A stretch of 64,000 nt of DNA from Peribacillus frigoritolerans. Lineage in GTDB: Bacteria > Bacillota > Bacilli > Bacillales > Bacillaceae. The notes under the pieces were generated by a model. It was given only the letters and a program-made list of their open reading frames with translations. It ran no database searches and was not told where the DNA came from. This document shows, in pieces, positions 1 to 8,782 of the stretch; within the stretch, counting starts at the first letter, position 1, and each line of letters opens with the position of its first letter. The stretch is from NCBI RefSeq assembly GCF_004358755.1, contig NZ_SMZY01000002.1, positions 1,116,001-1,180,000 on the forward strand. Direction: 5' to 3'. The translations under genes and the position numbers were made by a program.

Positions 1-14
1 CTTTTCTGTTTTTA

Positions 15-434
15 TTATTCGCCAGTCTTGGCAAAACGCTCGATTCGTTCACCAATCTCATCACGCACACGCTGGAAAAACGCCCATTTCTCTTCTTCCG
101 TTCCTTCCGCTTTCGCAGGATCGTCAAATCCCCAATGCACGCGTTTGATGTGCGGCGGTGTAACAGGGCAATTGTCAGCTGCATGTCCGCATAATGTAAC
201 AATCAGGTCTGCATTGTTTAAGATTTCCTGATCAATCACATCTGAAGTTTGGTTTGAAATATCAATTCCTGTTTCTTTCATTGCTTTAACAGCGTTTGGA
301 TTTAAACCATGCGCCTCAAGTCCTGCACTTTTTACATCCCACTCTTCGCCAAGATGTTTTTTCGCCCAGCCTTCAGCCATTTGGCTTCTGCAAGAGTTTC
401 CAGTACATAAGAAGTAGATTGTTTTTTTAGACAT
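15..434 (-). CDS. arsC: Arsenate reductase, thioredoxin-coupled
   Basis: Reduces cytosolic arsenate to arsenite, which the neighbouring pump exports. The 139-residue protein has the low-molecular-weight phosphatase P-loop CTGNSCRS at residues 10-17, with catalytic Cys10 and Arg16. The second pair of redox cysteines, Cys82 and Cys89, sits in [10 protein letters not shown], as in the Bacillus and Staphylococcus pI258 family that uses thioredoxin. Length is typical for the family. It is the last gene of arsR-arsB-arsC, 34 bp after arsB, and its stop lies 15 bp from the window edge, so any further operon gene is out of view. Confidence 0.97.
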   Translation of the reverse strand: MSKKTIYFLCTGNSCRSQMAEGWAKKHLGEEWDVKSAGLEAHGLNPNAVKAMKETGIDISNQTSDVIDQEILNNADLIVTLCGHAADNCPVTPPHIKRVHWGFDDPAKAEGTEEEKWAFFQRVRDEIGERIERFAKTGE

Positions 435-468
435 AGGTGTAGTCTCCTTTTAAGTTGAGTTTGATGTT

Positions 469-1764
469 TTAGATAATGAGCAGCCATAGATAAAGTCCAA
501 CAAGTGTTATAAACAAGGTTGGAATCGTTAAAATGATACCTGTTTTAAAATAAGTGCCCCAGGATATTTTGACGCCTTTTAAGCTCAAAACATGGAGCCA
601 TAAAAGCGTGGCAAGAGAACCAATCGGCGTAATTTTAGGCCCTAAGTCAGAACCAATTACATTTGCATAAATCAATGCTTCCCTTAAAGTGCCCGTTGTA
701 TCTGTATCGGCAATGGCTAAAGCATCAATCATAACTGTCGGCATGTTGTTCATGACGGACGACAAGATGGCTGCAATGAAGCCCATTGAAATCGTTGCAA
801 TAAATAATCCCTGATCAGCTGCCGATTGAATCACATCAGCTAAAACAGCCGTTAATCCGGCATTTCTGAGACCATAAACGACGACATACATCCCGATCGA
901 GAAGAATACAATCGCCCATGGAGCTCCCTTTAAAACCTTTTTAGTATGAACAGCCGGGCTTCTTCTCGCCATAGCCAAGAAGAAAATGGCGACGACACCA
1001 GCAACAAAGGATACTGGGATGTGCAAGAACTCGCTGATAAAGTATCCAATGAGGAGAACCCCAAGCACGATCCATGACAGGCGGAACATCTTCTCATCCT
1101 TGATGGCTTCTTTAGGTGTTTTTATATCTTTAAGATCATACTTCCCTGGTATGCTTTTGCGGAAGAACAAGTATAAAACGAGAATACTTGCACCTAAAGC
1201 AAAGAAGTTAGGAACAATCATCCGCGTGGCATATTCGATAAATCCAATGTCAAAGTAATCAGCAGAAACGATATTCACCAAATTGCTGACAACTAACGGC
1301 AATGACGTAGTGTCGGCTATGAACCCGCTCGCCATAATAAATGGAAAAACCATTTTCTCTTCAAAATTCAGATTGCGGACCATTGCAAGTACAATGGGAG
1401 TTAAGATAAGAGCTGCACCGTCATTCGCGAAGAACGCAGCGACCAATGCTCCTAAAATCGAGACATAGACAAACATTCTTATACCGTTTCCTCTTGCTGC
1501 TCTCGCCATATGCAGAGCAGACCATTCGAAGAAACCAATCTCATCTAAAATCAGAGAAATAATAATAATGGCAATAAATGCAAGGGTTGCATTCCAAACA
1601 ATTGAAGTTACATCAATAACGTCACCAAAATCAACTACTCCAACTAATAAAGCAGCTATAGCTCCACCGCATGCTGACCAGCCGATGGAAAGGTTTTTAG
1701 GCTGCCATATTACTAAGATGAGAGTTAAAAGAAAAATCAATGAAGCTAATATGACTGAAATCAA
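469..1764 (-). CDS. arsB: Arsenite efflux membrane protein ArsB
   Basis: Integral membrane pump that expels arsenite (and antimonite in known members) using the proton gradient. The 431-residue protein has about 11-12 hydrophobic segments along its whole length and belongs to the ArsB/NhaD ion transporter superfamily. Features seen include [17 protein letters not shown] near residue 113 and [19 protein letters not shown] near the C-terminus. No ArsA ATPase gene is visible, so it probably works as a secondary carrier. It starts 15 bp after the arsR stop and is followed by arsC, which fits one transcript. Confidence 0.95.
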   Translation of the reverse strand: MISVILASLIFLLTLILVIWQPKNLSIGWSACGGAIAALLVGVVDFGDVIDVTSIVWNATLAFIAIIIISLILDEIGFFEWSALHMARAARGNGIRMFVYVSILGALVAAFFANDGAALILTPIVLAMVRNLNFEEKMVFPFIMASGFIADTTSLPLVVSNLVNIVSADYFDIGFIEYATRMIVPNFFALGASILVLYLFFRKSIPGKYDLKDIKTPKEAIKDEKMFRLSWIVLGVLLIGYFISEFLHIPVSFVAGVVAIFFLAMARRSPAVHTKKVLKGAPWAIVFFSIGMYVVVYGLRNAGLTAVLADVIQSAADQGLFIATISMGFIAAILSSVMNNMPTVMIDALAIADTDTTGTLREALIYANVIGSDLGPKITPIGSLATLLWLHVLSLKGVKISWGTYFKTGIILTIPTLFITLVGLYLWLLII

Positions 1765-1779
1765 TCTTTCTTCCCCTCT

Positions 1780-2127
1780 CTATTCACAGGTAATGCGTAA
1801 TCCTTGTGTTTCTAATTCTGTTAATAAGTTATCTTGTGCAGGTAAATACGCTAATAATCCTTTTATGAATGGATAATATTCACTCTCTTTATTCATTGAA
1901 TAAAAAATCCATTGACCTTTGCGTTTTTCTTTTACCAATTCTGCATCACGAAGTTTCCGCAGATGCTGACTGATCGCAGGCTGGCTTGTTTTGAATATCG
2001 CAGTAAATTCACAGACACAGCAATCATTTGTCTCAAGCATTTTCATCATCGTGAGACGGGTTTTATCTCCAAGCAATTTAAGTATTTGAGAAACTTTCTG
2101 AATATCAAGCGTTGAAGTCACTTCCAA
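1780..2127 (-). CDS. arsR: ArsR-family arsenic-responsive repressor
   Basis: A 115-residue winged-helix repressor that should bind the operon promoter and release it on binding arsenite or antimonite. The metalloid-binding region is NDCCVCEF (Cys36, Cys37, Cys39), just before the recognition helix region TSQPAISQHLRKL. An additional cysteine lies at the extreme C-terminus (ITCE). The start is a TTG preceded at good spacing by GGAGGTG; no ATG gives a family-length protein. First gene of arsR-arsB-arsC. The inference of autoregulation rests on the family and on the AT-rich promoter upstream. Confidence 0.93.
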   Translation of the reverse strand: MEVTSTLDIQKVSQILKLLGDKTRLTMMKMLETNDCCVCEFTAIFKTSQPAISQHLRKLRDAELVKEKRKGQWIFYSMNKESEYYPFIKGLLAYLPAQDNLLTELETQGLRITCE

Positions 2128-2153
2128 ATCGCCAACACCTCCATGTCGGAATC

Positions 2154-2196
2154 ATTATATAACACCTCACTTATATAATAAAGTGCTTATATATAA
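2154..2196 (-). promoter_or_regulatory. Putative ars promoter and ArsR operator region
   Basis: Upstream of arsR, TATAAT lies at 2154-2159 (minus strand), with a weak -35 (TTTATT) 17 bp further upstream. The region repeats ATATAAG-type words and self-complementary TTATATAA. This is where an ArsR operator is expected, but I cannot assign exact half-sites from sequence alone. Confidence 0.4.
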
Positions 2197-2242
2197 AAAC
2201 TTTGTAAATTTACTGTAAGCATTTTAGGTTTAACGGTAAAAA

Positions 2243-2267
2243 AACTTGGATTTAAACTCCAAGTTTT
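2243..2267. terminator. Intrinsic terminator, bidirectional
   Basis: The arms AACTTGGA and TCCAAGTT flank a 7-nt loop, with an A-run on one side and a T-run on the other. It separates the leftward ars operon from the leftward small genes at 2271-2599, which it probably terminates. Confidence 0.75.
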
Positions 2268-2270
2268 TCA

Positions 2271-2363
2271 TTAACTATGTAAGTTATTTTTTATTCGAAT
2301 TGAACCAGATGTCTTTTCATCAAGAAAAAGGATATACCATAGGAGTCCTAATGCTATAAACAC
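2271..2363 (-). CDS. Small hydrophobic protein overlapping the upstream gene (sORF)
   Basis: A 30-codon frame starting at GTG, preceded at 5-nt spacing by a strong ribosome binding site (GGGGAGGAG) that lies inside the last codons of the gene at 2354-2599. The product begins with a hydrophobic stretch, FIALGLLWYILFL, followed by a polar tail (DEKTSGSIRIKNN), as in a single-span small membrane protein. The start overlaps the upstream stop region by about 10 bp, suggesting translational coupling, and a terminator follows at once. I do not recognise a family; function is unknown and existence is inferred from the ribosome binding site, hydrophobicity and position. Confidence 0.45.
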   Translation of the reverse strand: MFIALGLLWYILFLDEKTSGSIRIKNNLHS

Positions 2364-2599
2364 ACAGGCTCCTCCCCAATACAAAAGTATTCATATTCTT
2401 TTATTTTTTCATAGGCCTCAAGGAAAATGTTATAGCTTTGATTTCCTAAATAATCCTCTTTTGAACGAAAGAGGCGTTCAAATGTCAAATTGCGGGCATG
2501 TTGGGCTGAACATTCAAATGCATTCATAAGCAATTTCATATAGGCAATGAAGTACTCTTTTCTTAAAGCACCGGCGTGATTAATGACCATATCGTTCAC
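2354..2599 (-). CDS. Hypothetical 81-residue protein
   Basis: Small, mostly helical, charged protein with Tyr/Phe-rich helices and Cys residues at FECSAQ, YFCIGEE and the C-terminal PVCL. I do not recognise a characterised family. It lies 59 bp after the flavoprotein gene; between them, 2632-2650 forms a weak hairpin (GGGAGAA / TTCTCCC) that may reduce readthrough. It is probably co-transcribed with the MarR/flavoprotein unit and coupled to the overlapping small hydrophobic frame downstream. The ATG at 2599 is preceded by a recognisable AGGAGT-like ribosome binding site. Confidence 0.65.
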   Translation of the reverse strand: MNDMVINHAGALRKEYFIAYMKLLMNAFECSAQHARNLTFERLFRSKEDYLGNQSYNIFLEAYEKIKEYEYFCIGEEPVCL

Positions 2600-2658
2600 T
2601 CCTGTTTCTCAGTTTATTTTCATAGCTGAAAGGGAGAACAGCATTCTCCCTACTCTAC

Positions 2659-4011
2659 TTAACAGCAAGGACTCGTCTCGTCACATGAGGATTTCGATTT
2701 AAGGTTCAAACTGCATACACCTGTCTCAGGGAGATCTAACTCCACTTTTTGAGCTGCTGCCTGATCTCCGCTTAGATGGGCGACTACAGATCTTACTTGC
2801 TCATATCCAGTTGCCATCAAGAATGTAGGAGCACGGCCATAACTTTTGGCACCGACAATATAAAAATTCTTTTCCGGCTGACGGAGTTCCTTCTCCCCAT
2901 GGGGGCGGACAGTACCGCAGCTATGAAAATTAGGATCAATGAGAGGGGCTAAAGCTTCTGTACTCTCGGTTGAAGGATCGATTGATGTACGCAGTTCACT
3001 GACCATTGTAAAATCTGGACGGCTGCCTGTATTGACAATGATTTCATCTATTCCTGAAAGAGTACAATTTTCCCCATTTTGTGAACCAATCATATCTATA
3101 CCGTTTTCAGACCTTTTAAGGTTCTGAATAAAAAATGGCGTTTCTACTTTTATCATCTTTTGATCAACCAGCTGATGGATACGGCTGCCGAGTTCACCTC
3201 TTGCTGCCAGCGCATCTTTTTCTTCCCCGCCATAGGCATCTTCAACCCTTTTCCTTCTCATCACCCAAATGATTTCTGTATCAGGATGAGATTCTTTCAG
3301 TTTTGCAAGTTCCAATAAAGCATTAATGGCTGAATGGCCGCCGCCAACAACTGCTGCTCTTTTATTTGCATACCGCTCTTTTTCTTTTCCAAGAATATCA
3401 GGTATGCCGTAAAAAATGTGATGGCTAAGGGACTTTTCCTCATTCAGCCATATACCATTTGAAGTTGATGGATTTGGGTTGCCCCATGTTCCCGTTGCAT
3501 CCAATACCGCTCTTGCCTCAAAAGTTTGAAACTCGCCATTTTTTTCTGTGTAAATGATAAACGGGACCAGTTCACGATTTGCCGTTTTCATTTTATCGGC
3601 ATCTTTTTTCCCGATGGATAAAACCTTTGTATTCAGATGTAAAAATGGCTGAATTTCAGGAAGGTTTGAAAGCGGATGCAAATAATGTTCAACAAGATCC
3701 TTTCCGGTTGGCAGAGCAGCTGGTTCAGGCTGAATCCAGTGATGTTTTTCAAGTAACGCCAAAGCCGCTTTATCCATGTTATATTGCCATGGTGAAAATA
3801 AGCGGACGTGTTCCCAGGTTATAATATTTGCTCCGGCCTGATGACCCGCTTCCAATAAGATAAAAGATTCTCCCCTGCTGACTAAATGAGAAGCTGCTGC
3901 AAGGCCTACAGGACCGGCTCCAATTATGGCTACGGGAAGTTTAGAGCCCTTCTCAAGTTTTGCTGGTGCACAGCACCCGTTTACTTTAAGTGATAAATTA
4001 AGATTTTCCAT
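2659..4011 (-). CDS. FAD/NAD(P)-binding flavoprotein oxidoreductase with Cys pairs at both ends
   Basis: Flavin-dependent oxidoreductase of about 450 residues. A first Rossmann fold (GAGPVGLAAA, around residue 31) should bind FAD and a second (VVGGGHSAINALLELA, around residue 220) NAD(P)H. DATGTWGNPNP between them resembles flavin monooxygenases. Unusually, the N-terminus carries NGCCAP (Cys13-Cys14) and the last residues are CDETSPCC. The start at 4011 is chosen for its GAGGAGG ribosome binding site; a longer frame to 4059 would read through the operator. It follows a MarR gene that also carries CC pairs and lies near the ars operon. A metalloid- or thiol-related reaction is inference; the substrate is unknown. 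Confidence 0.8.
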   Translation of the reverse strand: MENLNLSLKVNGCCAPAKLEKGSKLPVAIIGAGPVGLAAASHLVSRGESFILLEAGHQAGANIITWEHVRLFSPWQYNMDKAALALLEKHHWIQPEPAALPTGKDLVEHYLHPLSNLPEIQPFLHLNTKVLSIGKKDADKMKTANRELVPFIIYTEKNGEFQTFEARAVLDATGTWGNPNPSTSNGIWLNEEKSLSHHIFYGIPDILGKEKERYANKRAAVVGGGHSAINALLELAKLKESHPDTEIIWVMRRKRVEDAYGGEEKDALAARGELGSRIHQLVDQKMIKVETPFFIQNLKRSENGIDMIGSQNGENCTLSGIDEIIVNTGSRPDFTMVSELRTSIDPSTESTEALAPLIDPNFHSCGTVRPHGEKELRQPEKNFYIVGAKSYGRAPTFLMATGYEQVRSVVAHLSGDQAAAQKVELDLPETGVCSLNLKSKSSCDETSPCC

Positions 4012-4030
4012 ATAAATCCTCCTCAATGCA

Positions 4031-4059
4031 TTTTTATATAAATTATTTGCATATTGCAA
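4031..4059 (-). promoter_or_regulatory. MarR-type operator and promoter of the flavoprotein gene
   Basis: The minus strand reads TTGCA-ATA-TGCAA at 4047-4059, a perfect 5-bp inverted repeat. Its first six bases (TTGCAA) can serve as the -35 box, with an AT-rich -10 region about 17 bp on. The same element lies in front of the MarR gene, so one repressor probably controls both promoters. Confidence 0.6.
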
Positions 4060-4077
4060 GTATTAACTGAAAAGAAA

Positions 4078-4524
4078 TCACCCCATCGGAGTGCAGCATA
4101 CGCTCGATTTTGCCATGGATGCGTTCAATAGCTTGATCGAGCGAATGACGGTTTCTTTTTCAAACTCATTCATGTGTGAAAAGACCTCATCCAAATAAGC
4201 ATTCATCTGATGATCAATCGTTGCCGCGACAAATTTCCCTTCAGTAGTAAGTGAAAGCACATGAACTCTTCGATCATCAGGATGCGGTGTCTTTTTAATT
4301 AAGTTCATTTTCACTAAAGATTGGATTTGACGGCTGAAAGTCGTAATATCTGTACCGAGAACGTCAGCTACTTGCTGAACGGACGGCTGGTGCAGATGTT
4401 CAATTTCGTAAAGAATATGGCTTTGTATTAAAGAAATATCAATTCCGCCTGCTGTGCAGCAGTTTTTATTCAGTAAGCCAAAGCGGCGGGTCATGATTTG
4501 AAATAGTTCTCGAGTGTTTTCCAT
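4078..4524 (-). CDS. MarR-family transcriptional regulator with two vicinal Cys pairs
   Basis: A 148-residue winged-helix regulator. The helix-turn-helix covers about residues 50-75 (VQQVADVLGTDITTFSRQI) and the wing contains HPDDRRVHVLSLT, the MarR signature. Cys22-Cys23 lie in the N-terminal dimerisation helix and Cys143-Cys144 near the C-terminus (SSVCCTPMG); MarR dimers bring these ends together, so a shared thiol or metalloid site is plausible but inferred. The next gene downstream is the flavoprotein, and an identical operator class precedes both genes. Likely an autoregulated repressor; the ligand is unknown. Confidence 0.85.
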   Translation of the reverse strand: MENTRELFQIMTRRFGLLNKNCCTAGGIDISLIQSHILYEIEHLHQPSVQQVADVLGTDITTFSRQIQSLVKMNLIKKTPHPDDRRVHVLSLTTEGKFVAATIDHQMNAYLDEVFSHMNEFEKETVIRSIKLLNASMAKSSVCCTPMG

Positions 4525-4543
4525 CTAATCACCTCATACTTTA

Positions 4544-4572
4544 GTTATACGCTTATTATTTGCATGTTGCAA
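4544..4572 (-). promoter_or_regulatory. Promoter and operator of the MarR gene
   Basis: The minus strand has TTGCAA (4567-4572), 17 bp, then TATAAC (4544-4549). The inverted repeat TTGCA-ACA-TGCAA (4560-4572) overlaps the -35 box, the expected place for repressor binding. It matches the element before the flavoprotein gene. Confidence 0.65.
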
Positions 4573-4670
4573 GTTTTTTATTTCTTTTTCAGATTTTTCA
4601 CCAAATAAGAAATTGGCCTAGATGATATGGGCACTTCTATTATTAGTTCTTACTTGGCAGCCTGAGTAAA

Positions 4671-4700
4671 AAGAACCCGCCAGCTATCTGGCAGGTTCTT
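4671..4700 (-). terminator. Terminator of the CNNM/CBS transporter gene
   Basis: The arms AAGAACC-GCCAG and CTGGC-GGTTCTT form a GC-rich hairpin just past the stop at 4708; on the minus strand it is followed by a T-rich run. Confidence 0.8.
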
Positions 4701-4707
4701 TCTGCGG

Positions 4708-6015
4708 TTATTCCGTATGCGGCACGACTTCAATTACCCGGATTAAATGTCCTTCCATTTCTTTGGCAATAAACTTATAATCATCAAAAATAATACTTTC
4801 ACCAGGCTGAATATCAATATTTTCCGTTAACATCCATCCACCTAATGTATCGACGTCTGTCTCTTCATCAAGAGTCGTACTTAACACATTATTCACTTCA
4901 TAAAGCAATACTTTCCCATCCATTAGGTAATGATTTTCCTTTAGCTTCTGGATTTCTGGGACTTCGTCCTGGTCAAACTCATCATGAATTTCACCAACGA
5001 TTTCTTCAATAATGTCTTCAACTGTAACAAGCCCTGCAGTACCGCCGTACTCATCAACAAGGATTGCCATGTGAACCCGTTCTTTTTGCATTTTCAGCAG
5101 CAAATCATGAATTGGAATCGTCTCAATGACCTGGATGACCGGGCGAATGTATTGATCAATTGTCGCTCTTTTACGTTCCTCTTCAGAAAGGGAGAATATA
5201 TCTGTAAAGATCTCTTTTATATTGATCATGCCAATGATATGATCTTTGTCTTCTTTAATGACAGGATAGCGGGTATATTTCTCTTGGCTCATGATCTTTA
5301 AGTTTTCTTGAAATGATAGTTCAGATGCTGCGGCAACGATATCTGTCCTTGGAACCATAATTTCTTTTGCCACTCGATCATCAAATTCAAAGATCTTGTT
5401 CATATACTTCAATTCCGACTGATTGATTTCTCCACTTTCATAGCTCTCAGACAAAATAATGCGGAGTTCTTCTTCCGTATGGGCAAGCTCATGCTCAGAG
5501 GCAGGTTTTAGTCCAAAAAATCCAACTAAGATACGAGCAGATCCATTTAAGAACCAGATGAATGGATACATGATGCGGTAGAACCAGATTAAAGGTCTCG
5601 CTAATAATAATGTGACTGCCTCCGCTTTTTGAATCGCTACGGTTTTAGGGGCAAGTTCCCCAATCACCACATGTAAGAAAGTAACAGATGCAAATGCGAT
5701 ACCGAAAGTAAAGATATGTGTAACAGAGTCGCTTAAATTAAAATTCTCGAAAACTGGGTGCAATAGGCGTTCAACAGTTGGTTCTCCCAACCACCCTAAT
5801 CCTAAAGCAGTAACAGTAATACCCAGCTGACAGGCAGATAAATACCCGTCTAAGTTTGAAACAACTTGTTTTGCTGAAGTTGCTCCTTTTTTTCCTTCAA
5901 TTAATAATTGATCTAGCTTTGAACTTCGAATTTTTACTACTGCAAATTCGGCTGCTACGAAAAAAGCTGTTAATGCGATTAATAAAGCAATAAGCAATAA
6001 GTTAATTATTTCCAA
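4708..6015 (-). CDS. CNNM/CBS/CorC-HlyC membrane transporter (hemolysin-family, YhdP/YugS-like)
   Basis: A 435-residue protein with the standard architecture: a DUF21/CNNM transmembrane region (about residues 1-190, including [20 protein letters not shown]), two CBS domains (about 210-325, containing [10 protein letters not shown] and [20 protein letters not shown]) and a C-terminal CorC/HlyC domain. Relatives such as B. subtilis YhdP/MpfA are implicated in magnesium efflux; several paralogues exist in Bacilli, so I do not assign a symbol. It appears monocistronic, with a terminator immediately downstream. The 5' region holds a small hydrophobic reading frame described separately. Confidence 0.9.
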   Translation of the reverse strand: MEIINLLLIALLIALTAFFVAAEFAVVKIRSSKLDQLLIEGKKGATSAKQVVSNLDGYLSACQLGITVTALGLGWLGEPTVERLLHPVFENFNLSDSVTHIFTFGIAFASVTFLHVVIGELAPKTVAIQKAEAVTLLLARPLIWFYRIMYPFIWFLNGSARILVGFFGLKPASEHELAHTEEELRIILSESYESGEINQSELKYMNKIFEFDDRVAKEIMVPRTDIVAAASELSFQENLKIMSQEKYTRYPVIKEDKDHIIGMINIKEIFTDIFSLSEEERKRATIDQYIRPVIQVIETIPIHDLLLKMQKERVHMAILVDEYGGTAGLVTVEDIIEEIVGEIHDEFDQDEVPEIQKLKENHYLMDGKVLLYEVNNVLSTTLDEETDVDTLGGWMLTENIDIQPGESIIFDDYKFIAKEMEGHLIRVIEVVPHTE

Positions 6016-6072
6016 TATATCCTTATCCTCTTATGAGAATAAGGAGTCACCTCCCACAGGTATAAGTTGTTT

Positions 6073-6246
6073 TTAGTCGTCGTTATTCCCTTGCATAAAA
6101 ATCATAATGAATTTAATTAGTTCGAATAAAGCCATGAGTCCTCGGGCAACATAAGTTAGAGCAGCTGCTCCTAGAACTTTGTTTACCCCTCGTTCTTCTT
6201 CGCATCGGATGAAAGGACATTTGCGTTTAATTCTCCTTTTAATAGA
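6073..6246 (-). other. Hydrophobic small reading frame in the leader, no standard start codon
   Basis: The frame is open for 57 codons between an upstream TAA (6247-6249) and its stop at 6073. It reads like protein: a basic Cys-containing start (KRKCPFIRCEEERG), then VLGAAALTYVARGLMALFEL and a second hydrophobic stretch (IKFIMIFMQG). Yet no ATG, GTG or TTG occurs before the internal Met of GLMALF; the earliest conceivable starts are ATT codons, one directly after AAAAGGAGA. It may be a remnant, a non-canonically initiated leader peptide, or chance. It ends 58 bp before the transporter start at 6015. Confidence 0.35.
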
Positions 6247-6394
6247 TTACATCAATCATACAGTCACAAAAACCGTACAGTCAAACGTTATGGTGTGAGA
6301 AAAATAAAAATTTGGTGTAGTGTGAACAATTTGTGAAATGAGCAAATTGTTCGTTCACTCGTAGGTCCATATCTTTTTTTATATAAATTGCGCA

Positions 6395-6420
6395 TAAAAA
6401 AAAGCAGCTCAAGCTGCTTC
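6395..6420 (-). terminator. Original spoVR terminator, now following the truncated copy
   Basis: Hairpin AAGCAGCT-CA-AGCTGCTT with an A-run on the plus side, that is a T-run after the hairpin on the minus strand. It follows the stop of the broken spoVR copy. At the intact copy the equivalent position (11293-11310) keeps only half of the stem. Confidence 0.8.
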
Positions 6421-6425
6421 CTTGT

Positions 6426-6875
6426 TTATAAATACTTCCGGTGAATCGCCTTCCCGTCATACGTAAACAAAACAGGCTTCCCTTCCAGAATAGACTCCAT
6501 GTGCACGGCGCGTCCCCACAGCTGATGAATATACGGCAGCACTTTTTCGAGATATTTCAAATCGAGTTCGATATCTTCATACCAGTGCTTCAAGTACAAT
6601 TCATTGTTTTTCAGATAATCCCCATCGTTCACTGTAATATATGGGAACCCTCCATTTACACGAGTTAGGCTCTACCCCGCGTCTTATCATGTCTTCTGTG
6701 GGATTGTTGTAGCGTTCTTCAATGTATTCAAAGATTTTAAGTCCTAAATAATAAGGATTAATGCCGGTTCGTGACGGCTGCACGACACCTGCATTCAGCT
6801 TGGCAAATTCAATGGACTCATCTGTGGTGAGGTCAAGCTCTCTCAGGATGAGCTGATGCTAGAAGGATGCCAAGC
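6426..6875 (-). pseudogene. spoVR: Truncated, frameshifted copy of the spoVR 3' end
   Basis: The last 68 codons (ending KAIHRKYL) match the intact SpoVR at 11312, and the part from 6661 to about 6875 matches a more upstream segment ([16 protein letters not shown]). Between them 179 bp (11549-11727 of the intact copy) are missing at position 6660/6661, across a 2-bp CG shared by both edges; 179 is not a multiple of three, so the frame is broken. Homology stops near 6875, so no start or 5' half exists. Not expected to make functional protein. Confidence 0.93.
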
Positions 6876-6933
6876 TTCCTTCTTCTAAGGATTTTGAATT
6901 TAACCTTAGCATATCGTTAAAGGGGTAAATTTT

Positions 6934-8070
6934 TCACTTAATTTCTCCATTTGAAGCATTTCTGATAAATTCATATTCACTTTCCCCATTTACAGATTGG
7001 ATATCAATTTCTTCTTGAATAATGCCTTTTTCTAAAGCAAAATTACCATTTGGTCCACCTATTAATATGAATTTTCCTTGATTGTTACTATCGATAATTC
7101 TTTTTAAGAATAGAAAATATTCTTCACCTACTTTCATTAATGGGTGTTTATTAAAAGAGATCACTGAATTACCATCTTGAGTAATAATTAGATTTTCTGG
7201 ATCATTTAAATCAAGTACATTTTTCCAATAGTCGTCCACTTCAAAAATAAAGTCAGTAAATGGAATATCTATGTTTTCCATATACTCACTTTTAATTGAT
7301 TTAACACTTCCTTTGATAACTAGATCTGCTTCCTCAAAAGCCTCTTCTTTTGAAACTTCAGGAAACATTGCACTTACATCAATAATTTTTTCTTCTCCGT
7401 TAATTACTTTTTCATTTAATTCTTTAACTTTTTCTCTGGCTGCCTCATCGTTGTTATCGATATTACCCAATGAATACTGTGAAAGTTCTCCAGTAGATGA
7501 TGTCATGACATTAGATGCTATAAGAACTCCATAAATATAACTAAATCCAGTTTTATCAGATGATTGAGTATATCTCACTCCATTATCATATCCATACATT
7601 AACTTAGAGCTATTTCTGTCTTCATAAAGGTCTGCAAGTCCATAAATATGACCTATTTCATGGGCTCCTACCGTTGTCCAACTATTTGCAGACTTAGCAC
7701 TATTATATTGTATTCTCCATCGAGTTGGATGATCGTTCGATATTCCATAAAATGTTCTCTGTGCAACCCATGTCGCACTAGGTGCAGAGTAACTTTCAAT
7801 AAAATTCGATGAATTAGCTGATGAAACTTCAGTAATTGAATATCCAATATTCTCATTTTTAAACTTTGAAACTCCTGATTTAAAACGGTTTTCCCATGTA
7901 TCAGATGTAGCTTCAGAATAGTTAGTACTTCTGCTTGGCCAATGTGAACCAACATATAAGTACCCCGCACTCTCGGACCCTTTGCTGCCTAAATTGTGAG
8001 CAGAAACATTAGTAAAATTCAAAAATATACTTGCCGAGACAATTAAAGTTAAAACTATCTTTTTCAACAT
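6934..8070 (-). CDS. Secreted matrixin-like zinc metalloprotease
   Basis: A 378-residue protein with an N-terminal signal peptide (about residues 1-24, cleavage likely after NVSA) and the zinc site HEIGHIYGLADL around residue 138, which fits HExxHxxGxxD of metzincin/matrixin proteases. LMYGYDNG, some 20 residues later, could provide the Met-turn. The C-terminal half (from about residue 230, ADLVIKGSVKSI onward) is a separate domain I do not recognise. It lies in the AT-rich segment between the two spoVR repeats with no operon partner except possibly the lipoprotein upstream. The substrate is unknown. Confidence 0.75.
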   Translation of the reverse strand: MLKKIVLTLIVSASIFLNFTNVSAHNLGSKGSESAGYLYVGSHWPSRSTNYSEATSDTWENRFKSGVSKFKNENIGYSITEVSSANSSNFIESYSAPSATWVAQRTFYGISNDHPTRWRIQYNSAKSANSWTTVGAHEIGHIYGLADLYEDRNSSKLMYGYDNGVRYTQSSDKTGFSYIYGVLIASNVMTSSTGELSQYSLGNIDNNDEAAREKVKELNEKVINGEEKIIDVSAMFPEVSKEEAFEEADLVIKGSVKSIKSEYMENIDIPFTDFIFEVDDYWKNVLDLNDPENLIITQDGNSVISFNKHPLMKVGEEYFLFLKRIIDSNNQGKFILIGGPNGNFALEKGIIQEEIDIQSVNGESEYEFIRNASNGEIK

Positions 8071-8182
8071 AAAACCTCCTATTATTTCAATTTATTACAA
8101 TATTAAACATATTGTAAATTACAAATATTTTCAATATTTTTATTTTTTTCCAGATTTATTGCTGTTGATTTCACAAAAAAAA

Positions 8183-8220
8183 TAACAAATGAAGGATTGG
8201 AATCTATCCTTCATTTGTTA
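8183..8220. terminator. Bidirectional hairpin terminator at the lipoprotein 3' end
   Basis: 15-bp arms (TAACAAATGAAGGAT / ATCCTTCATTTGTTA) with A- and T-runs on the outer sides. The stop codon of the lipoprotein gene (8204) lies inside the hairpin. Confidence 0.85.
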
Positions 8221-8548
8221 CTTTTTTTAGTAAGTGCTCTTTATTTTTTTTATCTTTCACAATAATATAATCATCAGTTCCTTCAACAGAGAATATTTCA
8301 GAACCAACCTCATAAAAATTAGATTGTTTTTCTTTAGGCATTACATTAGGCTCAGTTTTTAATGAAATTGTTCCAATTTTTTCATCTGTCTTGTAATTGG
8401 AATTTAACTCATCGGAAGTTCCATTATACTCATTACTATTTATTATTACTATGATTGCTGTACTTCCAGTTTTGTCTGAAGAATCTTGACCGCAACCGAC
8501 TAATAGCAGTAACAAAACAATTACAAATATGCTGGATATTTGCCTCAT
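8204..8548 (-). CDS. Small putative lipoprotein of unknown function
   Basis: The 114-residue product starts with a hydrophobic signal and a lipobox (LLLLLVGC, Cys at about residue 19), so it should be lipid-anchored on the outer face of the membrane. The rest is polar, with no family I recognise. It lies in the island between the spoVR repeats, upstream of the metalloprotease on the same strand and separated from it by the terminator. Base composition is more AT-rich than in the conserved genes outside the island. Confidence 0.65.
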   Translation of the reverse strand: MRQISSIFVIVLLLLLVGCGQDSSDKTGSTAIIVIINSNEYNGTSDELNSNYKTDEKIGTISLKTEPNVMPKEKQSNFYEVGSEIFSVEGTDDYIIVKDKKNKEHLLKKVTNEG

Positions 8549-8782
8549 TAAATAATCCTCCTAACAAATCAGCCCTTTATATTCCATATAATACCACAAC
8601 TTTTATAGAAATATATTCCTTTATGAAATTATTTATTGGTGATTTATTATCTGTAACTATGTAAATAATAACTATTTAGCTTCCTTCTTTCTGGAATATT
8701 AGTATTTTATTCCAAAATCAATATATAGTTTGTTGTTTATAAAATCTGAATTCTGGACAGTAATTATGCAAGAGGTGAGAAA

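Larger units (their letters stand above)
6395..6875. repeat. Direct repeat, left copy: 3' end of spoVR plus its terminator
   Basis: Near-identical to 11293-11940 apart from one internal 179-bp deletion and scattered substitutions that increase towards 6875. Together with the right copy it brackets 6876-11292. Confidence 0.9.

Noticed and set aside
6016-6300. Possible magnesium (M-box) riboswitch before the CNNM transporter
   Set aside because: I could not match the conserved M-box blocks; the stretch reads better as a small protein frame.
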